A stretch of 64,000 nt of DNA from Roseomonas sp. AR75 (GTDB lineage Bacteria > Pseudomonadota > Alphaproteobacteria > Acetobacterales > Acetobacteraceae): assembly GCF_005222815.1 (NCBI RefSeq), contig NZ_STGB01000006.1, positions 62,001 to 126,000 of the forward strand, given 5' to 3'. The position numbers and the translations under genes are program-made. The notes under the pieces were generated by a model, which was not told where the DNA came from, ran no database searches, and saw only the letters and a program-made list of their open reading frames with translations. Every line of letters begins with the position of its first letter. Position 1 is the stretch's first letter. Positions 7,063 through 15,150 of this stretch are shown in pieces.

Positions 7063-8064
7063 TCACTCCGCGGCCAGCTTCTGCGCGGCCTGCCGGGCCC
7101 TGCGCTTCGCCGCATGCGCCAGCGCGGCCTCCCGCACCCAGGCGCCTTCGGCATGCGCGGCGCGGCGCGCTTCGATCCGTTCGCGGTTGCAGGGGCCGTT
7201 GCCGGCCAGCACCTGGCGGAACTCCCCCCAGTCGATCGCGCCGAATTCCCAGTGCTTCGTGGCGTCGTTGAAGCGCAGCGCCGGGTCGGGAAAGGTCAGG
7301 CCGAGATAGTGGCCCTGCGGCACCGTCGCGTCGACGAATTGCTGGCGCAGCGCGTCGTTGGTGAAGCGCTTGATCTTCCAGCGCATGGACTGGTCGGTGT
7401 GCGCGCTCTCGGCATCCGGCGGGCCGAACATCATCAGGGACGGCCACCACCATCGGTCCAGCGCATCCTGCGCCATCGCCTTCTGCTGCGCCGTCCCGCG
7501 GCAGAGCGTGAGCATGATCTCGTAGCCCTGGCGCTGGTGGAAGCTCTCCTCCTTGCAGATGCGGACCATGGCGCGGGCATAGGGGCCGAAGCTCGTCCGG
7601 CAGAGCGGGATCTGGTTCATGATCGCCGCGCCATCCACAAGCCAGCCGATCGCGCCGATATCGGCCCAGCTCAGCGTCGGGTAGTTGAAGATGGAGCTGT
7701 ACTTCGCCTTGCCCGACAGAAGCTGCTCGACCAGCGCCTCGCGGCTGGTCCCCAGCGTTTCCGCCGCGGCGTACAGATAGAGGCCGTGGCCGCCCTCGTC
7801 CTGCACCTTGGCCAGCAGCGCGGCCTTGCGGCGCAGCGATGGCGCGCGGGTGATCCAGTTGCCCTCCGGCAGCATGCCGACGATCTCGGAATGGGCGTGC
7901 TGGCTGATCTGCCGCGTCAGGGTGCGGCGATACGCAGCCGGCATCCAGTCATTGGGCTCGACCTTGTCCTCGGCGGCGACGCGCGCCTCGAAGCGGGCCA
8001 GGCGCACGGGATCCTCGGCCTCGGCCGGGGCGGTGTCCTTCTGGTTCAGCGCCTGGGTGTACAT
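7063..8064 (-). CDS. paaA: 1,2-phenylacetyl-CoA epoxidase, catalytic di-iron subunit
   Basis: PaaA carries the di-iron centre that converts phenylacetyl-CoA to the ring-1,2-epoxide, the first oxygenation of the aerobic phenylacetate pathway. The ferritin-like ligands can be seen in KVQDEGGHGLYLYAAAETLG (E..H) and ICKEESFHQRQGYEIM (EE..H). Conserved stretches include KYSSIFNYPTLSWADIG and FGPPDAESAHTDQSMRWKIK. The protein has 333 residues from the ATG at 8064, which has GGGAGGA upstream. An in-frame extension to 8349 would overlap paaX and lacks family similarity. It is the first structural gene of the operon, 80 bp after paaX. The ligase, isomerase and hydrolase genes of the pathway are not in the window. 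Confidence 0.96.
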   Translation of the reverse strand: MYTQALNQKDTAPAEAEDPVRLARFEARVAAEDKVEPNDWMPAAYRRTLTRQISQHAHSEIVGMLPEGNWITRAPSLRRKAALLAKVQDEGGHGLYLYAAAETLGTSREALVEQLLSGKAKYSSIFNYPTLSWADIGAIGWLVDGAAIMNQIPLCRTSFGPYARAMVRICKEESFHQRQGYEIMLTLCRGTAQQKAMAQDALDRWWWPSLMMFGPPDAESAHTDQSMRWKIKRFTNDALRQQFVDATVPQGHYLGLTFPDPALRFNDATKHWEFGAIDWGEFRQVLAGNGPCNRERIEARRAAHAEGAWVREAALAHAAKRRARQAAQKLAAE

Positions 8065-8144
8065 GGGCGCGCGTCCTCCCTGAGGCATGGACGCCGCCTG
8101 ATATGTCACAGGGGGTGCCGATAGCAAGCAAAATCCGTAACGCG
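8065..8144 (-). promoter_or_regulatory. paaX-paaA intergenic region, candidate paa promoter
   Basis: This 80-bp gap is clearly less GC-rich than its surroundings. On the minus strand it contains TTGCTA, a 16-base spacer, then CATATC, a weak candidate promoter for paaABCDE. A PaaX operator is expected here from known biology, but I could not identify one with confidence. Confidence 0.35.
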
Positions 8145-8981
8145 TCAGCCGGTCGTGAAGCGCGGTGGGGTGGCGGCCGGCGGCAAGGGACCCGCCTCGT
8201 TGCGGCCTTCGGCGTCCAGCCAGCCTTCCGCATCGGGCGCGAGACGCGCGTACAGCCGCGCTGCCAGGGCACGGGCCTGATGGCCCGGCCAATCCCCGGG
8301 CAGCAGGGCGGCGGGCAGCAGCGGGTCGCGCAGCACCAGGCGGCGCCATTCATGCACCAGCAGCAACCGCAGGGGCAGTGCCTCCGCCGCGCGGAAGCGC
8401 GCTCCGGCCAGAGGCGCGAAGGCGTCGTGGAAACGGGCATAGCCGTCCGCCAGCCCTTCCAGCGGCCAGGCGCGGGCGGCGAGCAGCCGGGCCTCGTCGC
8501 CGTCGCGCGGCGGGGCGGCGAGCACGGGCGCGCCCTTCGGCAGCAACGCGGGATCGCCGGCCACGCCGAGCATCGCGCCCCCTGGAAGGTTGCCGAAACC
8601 CTGCGCCAGCAGCGCTTCCCGCACCGCCGGTTCGGCCAGCAGCACCAGTCGGAACCGCCCGTCCCAGTCGGGCGGCGCGCCGGCATAGATGCGCGCGGCG
8701 GCCGCGGCGAAGGCCTGCTCGCCGCGCGCGCCCAGGCGATAGAAGGAGTTGCGGCCGACGCGGTTGCGCGCGAGCCAGCCTTCCTCGGTCAGGCGCGACA
8801 TCGCCGTGCGCACCTGGCCGGGCGTGCAGCCGAAGTGGTCGAGGATCGCCTGCAGGCTGCCGAGCCAGAGCGAGCCGCCGCGCGGCGCTACCGCATCGCC
8901 CCAGACCGTGACGATGAAGGAGGCGATGCGGGGCGCGCCCGTGCGCGCCAGCGTGGCGGCCAGGACGGATGCTTCACTCAT
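8145..8981 (-). CDS. paaX: PaaX-family transcriptional repressor
   Basis: PaaX represses phenylacetate catabolism genes and is released by phenylacetyl-CoA. The 278-residue protein has the N-terminal winged helix (SFIVTVWGDAVAPRGGSLWL; LTEEGWLARNRVGRNSFYRL), where the GRNSFYRL wing is typical of PaaX. A central domain follows (WDGRFRLVLL) and then the C-terminal PaaX domain with HEWRRLVLRDPLLPAALLPGDWPG, a strong family signature. It lies directly upstream of paaA on the same strand, the standard arrangement for local regulation. The ATG at 8981 is preferred; the reading frame stays open further upstream, but without resemblance to the family. Confidence 0.92.
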   Translation of the reverse strand: MSEASVLAATLARTGAPRIASFIVTVWGDAVAPRGGSLWLGSLQAILDHFGCTPGQVRTAMSRLTEEGWLARNRVGRNSFYRLGARGEQAFAAAAARIYAGAPPDWDGRFRLVLLAEPAVREALLAQGFGNLPGGAMLGVAGDPALLPKGAPVLAAPPRDGDEARLLAARAWPLEGLADGYARFHDAFAPLAGARFRAAEALPLRLLLVHEWRRLVLRDPLLPAALLPGDWPGHQARALAARLYARLAPDAEGWLDAEGRNEAGPLPPAATPPRFTTG

Positions 8982-9105
8982 GCCGTGTGGCGGCGCGGGC
9001 AGCCTCGCCGGCCGCGTCCGGAACGCCCGCGGCTTGTTCCATCGTCCATGGGCATGGAGAATAGGCCGTTCTGCCGGGACGCGAAGAGGGAGGCGAAAGA
9101 GAACG

Positions 9106-11844
9106 ATGGCGACGTACAGCCTGACAGGCCTGCCGAACGACAACCTCTCCGGTGCCGACACCGTGGCGGACATCTTCGTCGTCGCCGGCCCGAACCGGCT
9201 TGTCGCCACGGATACGGTGCAGGGCGGTGGCGGCGCCTTCTCCGACCTGCTGCGCATCACGGCCAGCATCACCCTCGCGGCCTCCGCCTTCGCCAATGTG
9301 CGCGGCATCGAGCGGTTGCAGATCACCGCGGCCGGCGGCGCCGCGGTGACGCTGGGCGACGCGATGGCAAGCGACGGCGCGCTGGCCGCCTTCTACGTGT
9401 TCGGCAGCGGCGGGGGCGACACGCTGGTCGGCAGCGAGGTGTTGTCCAAGCCGCTGGCGATGACCGGCGATGCCGGGGATGACTGGCTGGTGGGCGGCGG
9501 CGGCGCGGATTCCATCGCCCCGGGAATCGGCGCCGACACGGTGGATGGCGGCGCCGGCAACGACACGGTCGAGATGGCGTTCGCCGCATTGACCGCGCAG
9601 GACCTGCTGGATGGCGGCGCGGGCAATGACGACCTGCTGCGGCTGACCGGCCCCTTCGCCAATCTGTCCGCCGCCTTCTTCGCGAATCTCGCCGGCTTCG
9701 AGCGGATCGAGCTGGATGCGGCGGCCCTCACGCCGCTGACCGCGACCGTCGGCGCCGGCTACACGGCTGGCGGCAACGCGCTGACCCTCAACGGCGCACT
9801 GGGCAACGACACGCTGCGCGCGATGGAGGCGCAGCTTGCGGTGGTGTTCCTTGGCGGCGCCGGCGACGACCGGCTGATCGGCGGCGGGTTCGGCGACACG
9901 CTGGTGGGCGATGCCGGCAATGATGTGCTGTTCGGCATGGGCGGCAGCGATGTGCTGGATGGCGGCGACGGCAATGACCGCCTGGTCGGCGATACCGGCA
10001 ACGACCAGCTGATCGGCGGCAGCGGCAACGACACGCTGTTCGGCGGCAGCGGCGCCGACACGCTGTCGCTCGGCGCGGGGGTGGACCGGGCCGATGGCGG
10101 CAGCGGCAGCGACCGCTACCTCGTCTCGGTGACGGACCTGACCTCGGCCGACCTGATCGCGGACGAGGACGGCTCCGCGGATACGTTGGAGCTGCTGGAT
10201 GTGTTCGACCGGGTGGCGCAGAGCTTCGCCGGCATCAGCATCAGCGGGACGCTGGCCGGACGCCTGCTGGGAATCGAGCGGTTCCTCATGGGATCGGGCA
10301 ACGACACGGTGCTGGCCGCCAGCGCGATCGGCGACAGCGCCGGGGCGGATGCGGTGACCATCATCGGGGGCGCGGGCAACGACCGGCTGGATGTTGCTCA
10401 GGTGATGCGGCTCACCACGCCGCTGGGCGCCCTGCTCGACGGCGGGGAAGGAGCCGACACGCTGGTCGGCGGCCGCGGCGCCGATACGCTGGTGGCCGGC
10501 ACCGGCAACGACCGGCTGCTTGGTGGGCTGGGCAACGACCTTGTCCTCGTGGCCGCGGAGGATCTCACCAGCGCCGACACGCTGAATGGCGAGGGCGGTA
10601 CGGACACGCTGCGGCTGGTCGGCAATGCCTCGCTGGCCGCAACCGCCTTCGCCGGGGTTTCCGGCATCGAGGTCGTCGAACTGGCCAATGGCGGCCAGTC
10701 GGTGACGCTGCCCGGCGCCTTCGCCGATGGGCTCGGCTTCACCATGTCCACCATCCGCGGCGGGAACGGCGACGACTCCATCGATGTCAGCGCCTTCGCC
10801 TCCAACCGGCGCGTCACGACCGAGCTTGGCGCCGGCAACGACACGCTGATCGGCGGCGCGGGCAACGACACCGTGTTCGCCGGGGCAGGCGTGGACGAGA
10901 TCCAGGTCGGCGCCGGCATCAACCGCGTGACCTTCGGCGCGGGCGAGCTTTCCGGGCTCGACATCGTCTCGGCCAGCACCGCAGGCGCCTTCGACACGCT
11001 GGTCGTGGGCGTTGCGGCGGGGCGGACCCTGGCCCAGGGCGCGTTCGCCGGGGTGACAGGGTTTGACACCTTCAACCTCGACGGCGGCGCGGGATCCGCC
11101 GCACGGCTGCCGTCCACCCTGATCACGCAGAGCGGGCAGTCCAGCGTGAATATCAACGTGGTCGGCGACAGCATGGCGGTGGATGGCCGCGCGATCGCCA
11201 GCGCCTTCCGCCTGGATGGCGGCGCCGGCAACGACACGCTGTTCGGCGGCAGCGGCGCCGACACGCTGGTCGGCAACAGCGGCGACGACGTGCATGTCGG
11301 CGGCGTGGGTGGCGACCGCATCTTCCTCGGCGCATCCGTGGCGTCGGACGACGTGGCGCTGCTGCGATCCGTGTCGGACGGGACGGCCGACATCAACACC
11401 ACGCAGGACATCGCCGGCGCCGACAGCGTGAGCGGAACGGAGTTCGACGGCAACTACATCAAGGTGGACAGCTTCGGCTTCGGCCTCGCCGATTCCACGA
11501 CATGGTTCGTCAGCAGCGTTCAGAACATCAGCCTGAACTACTCGGCGGCGCGGCTGGAAGGCGTGTCCGTCATCGGCGACGCCTTCGGATCGCTGAGCGC
11601 CGTCCGCAACGCGGTCGGGTCGCGTCTCACGAACAATGATCCGACGGTCTTCGAGAAGCTCATCCTGGTGATCACCGGGTTCTCGACGACGCGATTCGGC
11701 GTCTATTACTTCGAGGATCGCGACCACAACGCGACGGTGGACAGCGCCGACGTGCTGCGCCTGCTGGCCATCGGCACCGGGCCGGGGCCCACCTTCAGCG
11801 GCAATTCCGGCTTCCGCCTGACCTCGGATTTCGAGCTGCTGTAG
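9106..11844 (+). CDS. large RTX (hemolysin-type calcium-binding) repeat protein
   Basis: This 912-residue acidic protein has no N-terminal signal peptide and many glycine/aspartate nonapeptides of the GGxGxDxLx type (for example GGSGNDTLFGGSGADTL). They occur in clusters at about residues 110-180, 240-330, 410-480, 575-600 and 700-735, separated by beta-rich linkers. RTX repeats form calcium-loaded beta-rolls in proteins exported by type I secretion. Near the C-terminus DRDHNATVDSAD fits a 12-residue EF-hand/dockerin calcium loop, and the last ~70 residues lack RTX repeats, as in C-terminal type I secretion signals. No protease or lipase motif is visible, so a surface or matrix role is inferred. 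No type I transporter is nearby. The ATG at 9106 has GGGAGG upstream. Confidence 0.88.
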   Translation: MATYSLTGLPNDNLSGADTVADIFVVAGPNRLVATDTVQGGGGAFSDLLRITASITLAASAFANVRGIERLQITAAGGAAVTLGDAMASDGALAAFYVFGSGGGDTLVGSEVLSKPLAMTGDAGDDWLVGGGGADSIAPGIGADTVDGGAGNDTVEMAFAALTAQDLLDGGAGNDDLLRLTGPFANLSAAFFANLAGFERIELDAAALTPLTATVGAGYTAGGNALTLNGALGNDTLRAMEAQLAVVFLGGAGDDRLIGGGFGDTLVGDAGNDVLFGMGGSDVLDGGDGNDRLVGDTGNDQLIGGSGNDTLFGGSGADTLSLGAGVDRADGGSGSDRYLVSVTDLTSADLIADEDGSADTLELLDVFDRVAQSFAGISISGTLAGRLLGIERFLMGSGNDTVLAASAIGDSAGADAVTIIGGAGNDRLDVAQVMRLTTPLGALLDGGEGADTLVGGRGADTLVAGTGNDRLLGGLGNDLVLVAAEDLTSADTLNGEGGTDTLRLVGNASLAATAFAGVSGIEVVELANGGQSVTLPGAFADGLGFTMSTIRGGNGDDSIDVSAFASNRRVTTELGAGNDTLIGGAGNDTVFAGAGVDEIQVGAGINRVTFGAGELSGLDIVSASTAGAFDTLVVGVAAGRTLAQGAFAGVTGFDTFNLDGGAGSAARLPSTLITQSGQSSVNINVVGDSMAVDGRAIASAFRLDGGAGNDTLFGGSGADTLVGNSGDDVHVGGVGGDRIFLGASVASDDVALLRSVSDGTADINTTQDIAGADSVSGTEFDGNYIKVDSFGFGLADSTTWFVSSVQNISLNYSAARLEGVSVIGDAFGSLSAVRNAVGSRLTNNDPTVFEKLILVITGFSTTRFGVYYFEDRDHNATVDSADVLRLLAIGTGPGPTFSGNSGFRLTSDFELL

Positions 11845-11854
11845 ATCTTGCGGC

Positions 11855-11886
11855 ATGGCGCCGCCGCGCCACATCGGCGGCGCCAT
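11855..11886 (+). other. perfect 12-bp hairpin covering the coq7 start
   Basis: ATGGCGCCGCCG (11855-11866) and CGGCGGCGCCAT (11875-11886) are exact inverted repeats with an 8-base loop, beginning 10 bp after the RTX stop. The first two bases of the chosen coq7 ATG (11885-11887) lie in the right arm and another in-frame ATG opens the left arm. It may end the RTX transcript, hide the coq7 start, or both; no T-run follows. Confidence 0.6.
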
Positions 11887-12451
11887 GACGCATCACCGCA
11901 CGCCGCTGGTCGCCCCGCCACGCGCCTCCTTGCCGCCGATGCCGGGTTGGCTCGTGCAGGAACTGCGCAGCGACCATGCCGGGGAGACCGGTGCGGTGAT
12001 GATCTATCGCGGGATCCTCGCCGTCTCCCGGGACGCGGGCGTGCGCGATTTCGCGTCACGGCACCGTGCGACGGAGCAGGGGCATCTGGACATGCTGGAG
12101 GCGCTGCTGCCGCCGGCGCGGCGCTCCCGGCTGCTGCCGATCTGGAAGGTCGCGGGCTTTCTCACCGGCGCGCTGCCGGCGCTGTTCGGGCCGCGCGCGG
12201 TGCATGTGACCATCGATGCGGTGGAGAGCTTCGTGGACCACCATTACCAGCAGCAGCTCGACCGGCTGGATGCGGAGGGCATCCATCCGGAGATCCGCGC
12301 GCTGCTGGCGCAGTGCCAGGCGGAAGAGGTGGAGCACCGCGACGAGGCGCGGGATCTGCATGGCGGCGCACCGGGCGTGCTGTTGCGCGCCTGGGGCTGG
12401 ATTGTCGGTGCCGGCTCCGCCGCCGCGGTGATGGCGGCGAAGCGCATCTAG
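11885..12451 (+). CDS. coq7: Coq7-type demethoxyubiquinone hydroxylase
   Basis: Coq7 is a membrane-associated di-iron enzyme that hydroxylates demethoxyubiquinone late in ubiquinone synthesis. The two-fold E/ExxH set of ligands is visible: RSDHAGETGAVMIY, TEQGHLDML, DAVESFVDHHYQQQL and AEEVEHRDEA. The GFLTGALPALFGPRAV segment is the usual membrane-embedding helix pair. The 188-residue length is close to alphaproteobacterial homologues. The ATG at 11885 lies partly in a strong hairpin and has no clear ribosome-binding site; an in-frame ATG at 11855 would add 10 residues. The stop overlaps the convergent gene that ends at 12448. UbiA, another ubiquinone enzyme, is at 31 kb. Confidence 0.93.
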   Translation: MTHHRTPLVAPPRASLPPMPGWLVQELRSDHAGETGAVMIYRGILAVSRDAGVRDFASRHRATEQGHLDMLEALLPPARRSRLLPIWKVAGFLTGALPALFGPRAVHVTIDAVESFVDHHYQQQLDRLDAEGIHPEIRALLAQCQAEEVEHRDEARDLHGGAPGVLLRAWGWIVGAGSAAAVMAAKRI

Positions 12452-12975
12452 GCCGCCTGCCAGGGGCGCAGCGGACCCGGAATACGGAAATCGGCCGGCG
12501 GCTCGAAATCCCGCGCGGCACCGCGCGCAGTCTGCGCGCCCTGCGGGAAGCCGGTGCGGCCGGCATAGGCGTGGGTCGCGCGTTGCCGCGCCTCCCGATC
12601 CGCTTCCTCGCTGCGCAGCGCCTCCGCGCAAAGGAGGTCGAGCAGCGTGACGCCGCCGACGGCGGCGAGTCCGAGCGCCAGGCCCGCGGGGTTGCGGCTG
12701 CTGCGCAGGAACGCAAGCAGGGTCGCCATATCGAGCGCGTCGCCGGCGATGCGCCCCTGCATCCAGGGGCGGCGGTCCGTGGCGGCGAGCAGGCCGACGC
12801 CGTTCAGGATCTCGCGCAGACCGAAGGCGCGCAGCAGCGTCTCCTGCCCGCGCATCCCGAGGCCGCGCGCCAGGGGCCGCGCCGCCGCGACCTCCAGCAG
12901 GCCGAGGCCGATGGAGAACCAGCCGAGATGGCCGGCCATGCGCCCGGCGCTGCCGCGATGGCGATGTTGCGTCAT
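12448..12975 (-). CDS. small membrane protein of unknown function
   Basis: This 175-residue protein has a short basic N-terminus, then GHLGWFSIGLGLLEVAAARP, a GMRGQETLLRAFGLREILNGVG segment and DALDMATLLAFL. A hydrophobic stretch (LALGLAAVGGVTLLDLL) and a soluble, charged tail of about 60 residues follow. The arrangement suggests two to four membrane segments. The N-terminal block resembles the membrane part of cyclase/dehydrase-like proteins found in Acetobacteraceae, but I cannot assign a family. Its ATG overlaps the stop of the upstream alcohol dehydrogenase (ATGA), so the two are translationally coupled. It is convergent with coq7, the stops overlapping by 4 bp. Confidence 0.75.
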   Translation of the reverse strand: MTQHRHRGSAGRMAGHLGWFSIGLGLLEVAAARPLARGLGMRGQETLLRAFGLREILNGVGLLAATDRRPWMQGRIAGDALDMATLLAFLRSSRNPAGLALGLAAVGGVTLLDLLCAEALRSEEADREARQRATHAYAGRTGFPQGAQTARGAARDFEPPADFRIPGPLRPWQAA

Positions 12976-14144
12976 GGCTTCAGCACCACCTTCACGCAGC
13001 CATCCTGCTTGTCGCGGAATGTCCTGTACATCTCCGGCCCCTCGGCCAGCGGCACGGTGTGGGTGATGACGAAGGAGGGATCGATCTGGCCGTCCTCGAT
13101 CCGACGCAGCAGGTCGTCGGTCCAGCGGCGCACATGGGTCTGGCCGGTGCGGATCGTCAGGCCCTTGTTCATCACCACGCCCATCGGGAACTTGTCTGCG
13201 AGCCCACCATAGACGCCGGGCACGCTCAGCACGCCGCCAGGGCGCGCGAGGTAGATCATCTCCCGTAGCACATGGATGCGGTCGCTGCTCAGCATCACCG
13301 CCTGCTTTACCCGGTCATAGACGCTGTCGAGCGTGGAGGTGGCGTGCGCTTCCATTCCGACGGCGTCGATGCACTTCTCCGGCCCCTTGCGGTCGGTGAG
13401 CTGGTCGATGCGCTCCATCACGCTCTCTTCGTCGAAATTGATCGTGATGGCGCCGCCGGCCCGCGCCATGGCCAGGCGCTCCGGCACGCGGTCGATCGCG
13501 ATCACCTGCTTCGCGCCGAGCAGCACGGCGGAGCGGATGCACATCTGCCCGACCGGGCCGCAGCCCCAGATCGCAACCGTGTCTTCTGGCTGGATGTCGC
13601 ATTGCACGGCGCCCTGCCAGCCGGTGGGGAAGATGTCGGAGAGGAACAGCACCTGCTCGTCCGTCAGGCTGGACGGCACCTTGATGTGCGTCTCGTCGGC
13701 ATAGGGCACGCGCAGGTATTCCGCCTGGCCGCCGGGATAGCCGCCGGTGAGCTGGGTGTAGCCGAACAGCCCCGCGGCGCGGCGGCCGAACACCTCTTCC
13801 TGCAGCTTGGCATTACGGTTGGTGGTCTCGCACAGCGAGAAATTGCCGCGCCTGCATTGCGAGCACTCGCCGCAGGTGATGGTGAAGGGGATCACCACGC
13901 GGTCGCCGACCTTCAGCTTGCCGCGCATGTCGGAGCCGACCTCGACCACCTCGCCCATCGTCTCGTGGCCCATGATGTCGCCCGACTGCATGGCGGGGAT
14001 CATGTTGTCGTAGAGGTGCAGGTCGGAGCCGCAGATCGCGCAGGACGTTACCTTGATGATGGCGTCGCGCGGATGCTCGATGCGGGGATCCGGCACGCTT
14101 TCGCAGCGGATGTCTTCCTTGCCGTGCCAGGTGAGCGCCTTCAT
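12972..14144 (-). CDS. zinc-dependent alcohol dehydrogenase, formaldehyde-dehydrogenase-like
   Basis: This 390-residue medium-chain dehydrogenase binds catalytic zinc through CAICGSDLHLYDN and GHETMGEV, structural zinc through CGECSQCRRGNFSLC, and NAD(P) through WGCGPVGQMCIRSA. The long insert after the structural zinc site (RNAKLQEEVFGRRAAGLFGY) and the segment SDIFPTGWQGAV place it with the glutathione-independent formaldehyde-dehydrogenase-like group common in proteobacteria. The substrate cannot be told from sequence. The ATG at 14144 begins MKALTWHGKEDIR, the family start. It is the first gene of a two-gene unit with the membrane protein above and is divergent from tupA. Confidence 0.9.
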   Translation of the reverse strand: MKALTWHGKEDIRCESVPDPRIEHPRDAIIKVTSCAICGSDLHLYDNMIPAMQSGDIMGHETMGEVVEVGSDMRGKLKVGDRVVIPFTITCGECSQCRRGNFSLCETTNRNAKLQEEVFGRRAAGLFGYTQLTGGYPGGQAEYLRVPYADETHIKVPSSLTDEQVLFLSDIFPTGWQGAVQCDIQPEDTVAIWGCGPVGQMCIRSAVLLGAKQVIAIDRVPERLAMARAGGAITINFDEESVMERIDQLTDRKGPEKCIDAVGMEAHATSTLDSVYDRVKQAVMLSSDRIHVLREMIYLARPGGVLSVPGVYGGLADKFPMGVVMNKGLTIRTGQTHVRRWTDDLLRRIEDGQIDPSFVITHTVPLAEGPEMYRTFRDKQDGCVKVVLKP

Positions 14145-14220
14145 GCGCCGGGCCTCCGCCGATGTGTGCGGGCGGAACACGGGGCAGGGGGCGGGGTTCC
14201 GCCTGGCACGCTTCGGCAAA

Positions 14221-14270
14221 TGCCTGCAGGCAACGCTACGGGCACGGTTTGACCCGGCGGGTGCGCACCC
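14221..14270. promoter_or_regulatory. two perfect 12-bp palindromes upstream of tupA
   Basis: TGCCTGCAGGCA (14221-14232) and GGGTGCGCACCC (14259-14270) are exact palindromes in the 169-bp gap between the divergent alcohol dehydrogenase and tupA. Their centres are 38 bp apart. They could be operators for either gene or chance events in GC-rich DNA; they do not resemble each other. Confidence 0.35.
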
Positions 14271-14313
14271 GTCATCTGCGCGGCAGGAACGCATGACCAA
14301 CGGGGAGAACGCC

Positions 14314-15150
14314 ATGCTTCGTCTGCTTCGCCGCGGCCTGCTGGCCGCCATGCTGGCCGCGCTGGCGCTGCCCGCGACCGCGCAGGATCGCAGCATCACC
14401 GTCGCCTCCACCACCAGCACCGAGCAATCCGGGCTGTTCGGTCACATCCTGCCCATCTTCACGCGCGAGACCGGCATCCAGGTGCGCGTCGTTGCGCTGG
14501 GCACCGGCCAGGCGCTGGATGTCGGCCGGCGCGGCGATGCGGATGTGGTGTTCGTGCATGACCGCGCGGCGGAGCAGCGCTTCGTGCAGGAAGGCCATGG
14601 GCTCGAGCGCAAGCATGTGATGTTCAACGACTTCGTCATCGTCGGTCCCGCCAGCGATCCCGCGGGCATCGCGGGCACGCGCGACACGGCGGAGGCGCTG
14701 CGCCGCATCGCCGCGGCGAAGGCGCCCTTCGTCTCGCGCGGCGATCGCAGCGGCACGCATGCGGCGGAGCTGCGGCTGTGGCAGCAGGCGGGTGTCGATC
14801 CGGCCACGGGCCGCGGCCAGTGGTATCGCGAGGTCGGGCAGGGCATGGGCCCCGCGCTGAACACCGCCGCGGCGCAGAATGCCTACATCCTGGCCGACCG
14901 CGGCACCTGGCTTTCCTTCCGCAACCGACAGGACCTGAAGGTCGTCGTGGAGGGCGATCCGCGCCTGTTCAACCAGTATGGCGTGATGCTGGTGAACCCG
15001 CAGCGCCACGCGCATGTGAAGCAGGCGGATGCGCAGCGCTTCGTGGACTGGCTGGTCTCGCCCGCTGGGCAGGAGGCGATCGCCGGCTACAAGATCAACG
15101 GGCAGCAGCTGTTCTTCCCGAATGCCCGCCAGCCCGAGCCGGTGAGCTGA
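14314..15150 (+). CDS. tupA: tungstate-type ABC transporter substrate-binding protein
   Basis: This 278-residue periplasmic protein binds an oxyanion for ABC import. After a signal peptide (residues 1-23, cleaved after ATA) it shows ITVASTTSTEQSGL, the TTST anion-binding signature of TupA-like proteins. ALGTGQALDVGRRGDADVVF, SRGDRSGTHAAELRLW and AYILADRGTWLSF follow. Tungstate is inferred from the family; molybdate is possible. No permease or ATPase gene is adjacent, so it is an orphan in this window. The ATG at 14314 is chosen because GGGGAG lies 6 bases upstream; an ATG at 14293 would add seven residues. Its 3' end overlaps the convergent hydrolase gene by 56 bp. Confidence 0.87.
   Translation: MLRLLRRGLLAAMLAALALPATAQDRSITVASTTSTEQSGLFGHILPIFTRETGIQVRVVALGTGQALDVGRRGDADVVFVHDRAAEQRFVQEGHGLERKHVMFNDFVIVGPASDPAGIAGTRDTAEALRRIAAAKAPFVSRGDRSGTHAAELRLWQQAGVDPATGRGQWYREVGQGMGPALNTAAAQNAYILADRGTWLSFRNRQDLKVVVEGDPRLFNQYGVMLVNPQRHAHVKQADAQRFVDWLVSPAGQEAIAGYKINGQQLFFPNARQPEPVS

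Noticed and set aside
9500..11300. A tandem-repeat or CRISPR-like array
   Set aside because: The periodicity is protein-level RTX nonapeptides within one open frame; there are no identical repeats with unique spacers.
8974..11886. A 970-codon open frame on the minus strand opposite the RTX gene
   Set aside because: It is the antisense of GC-rich RTX repeats, has no recognisable domain, and the plus-strand frame explains the sequence fully.
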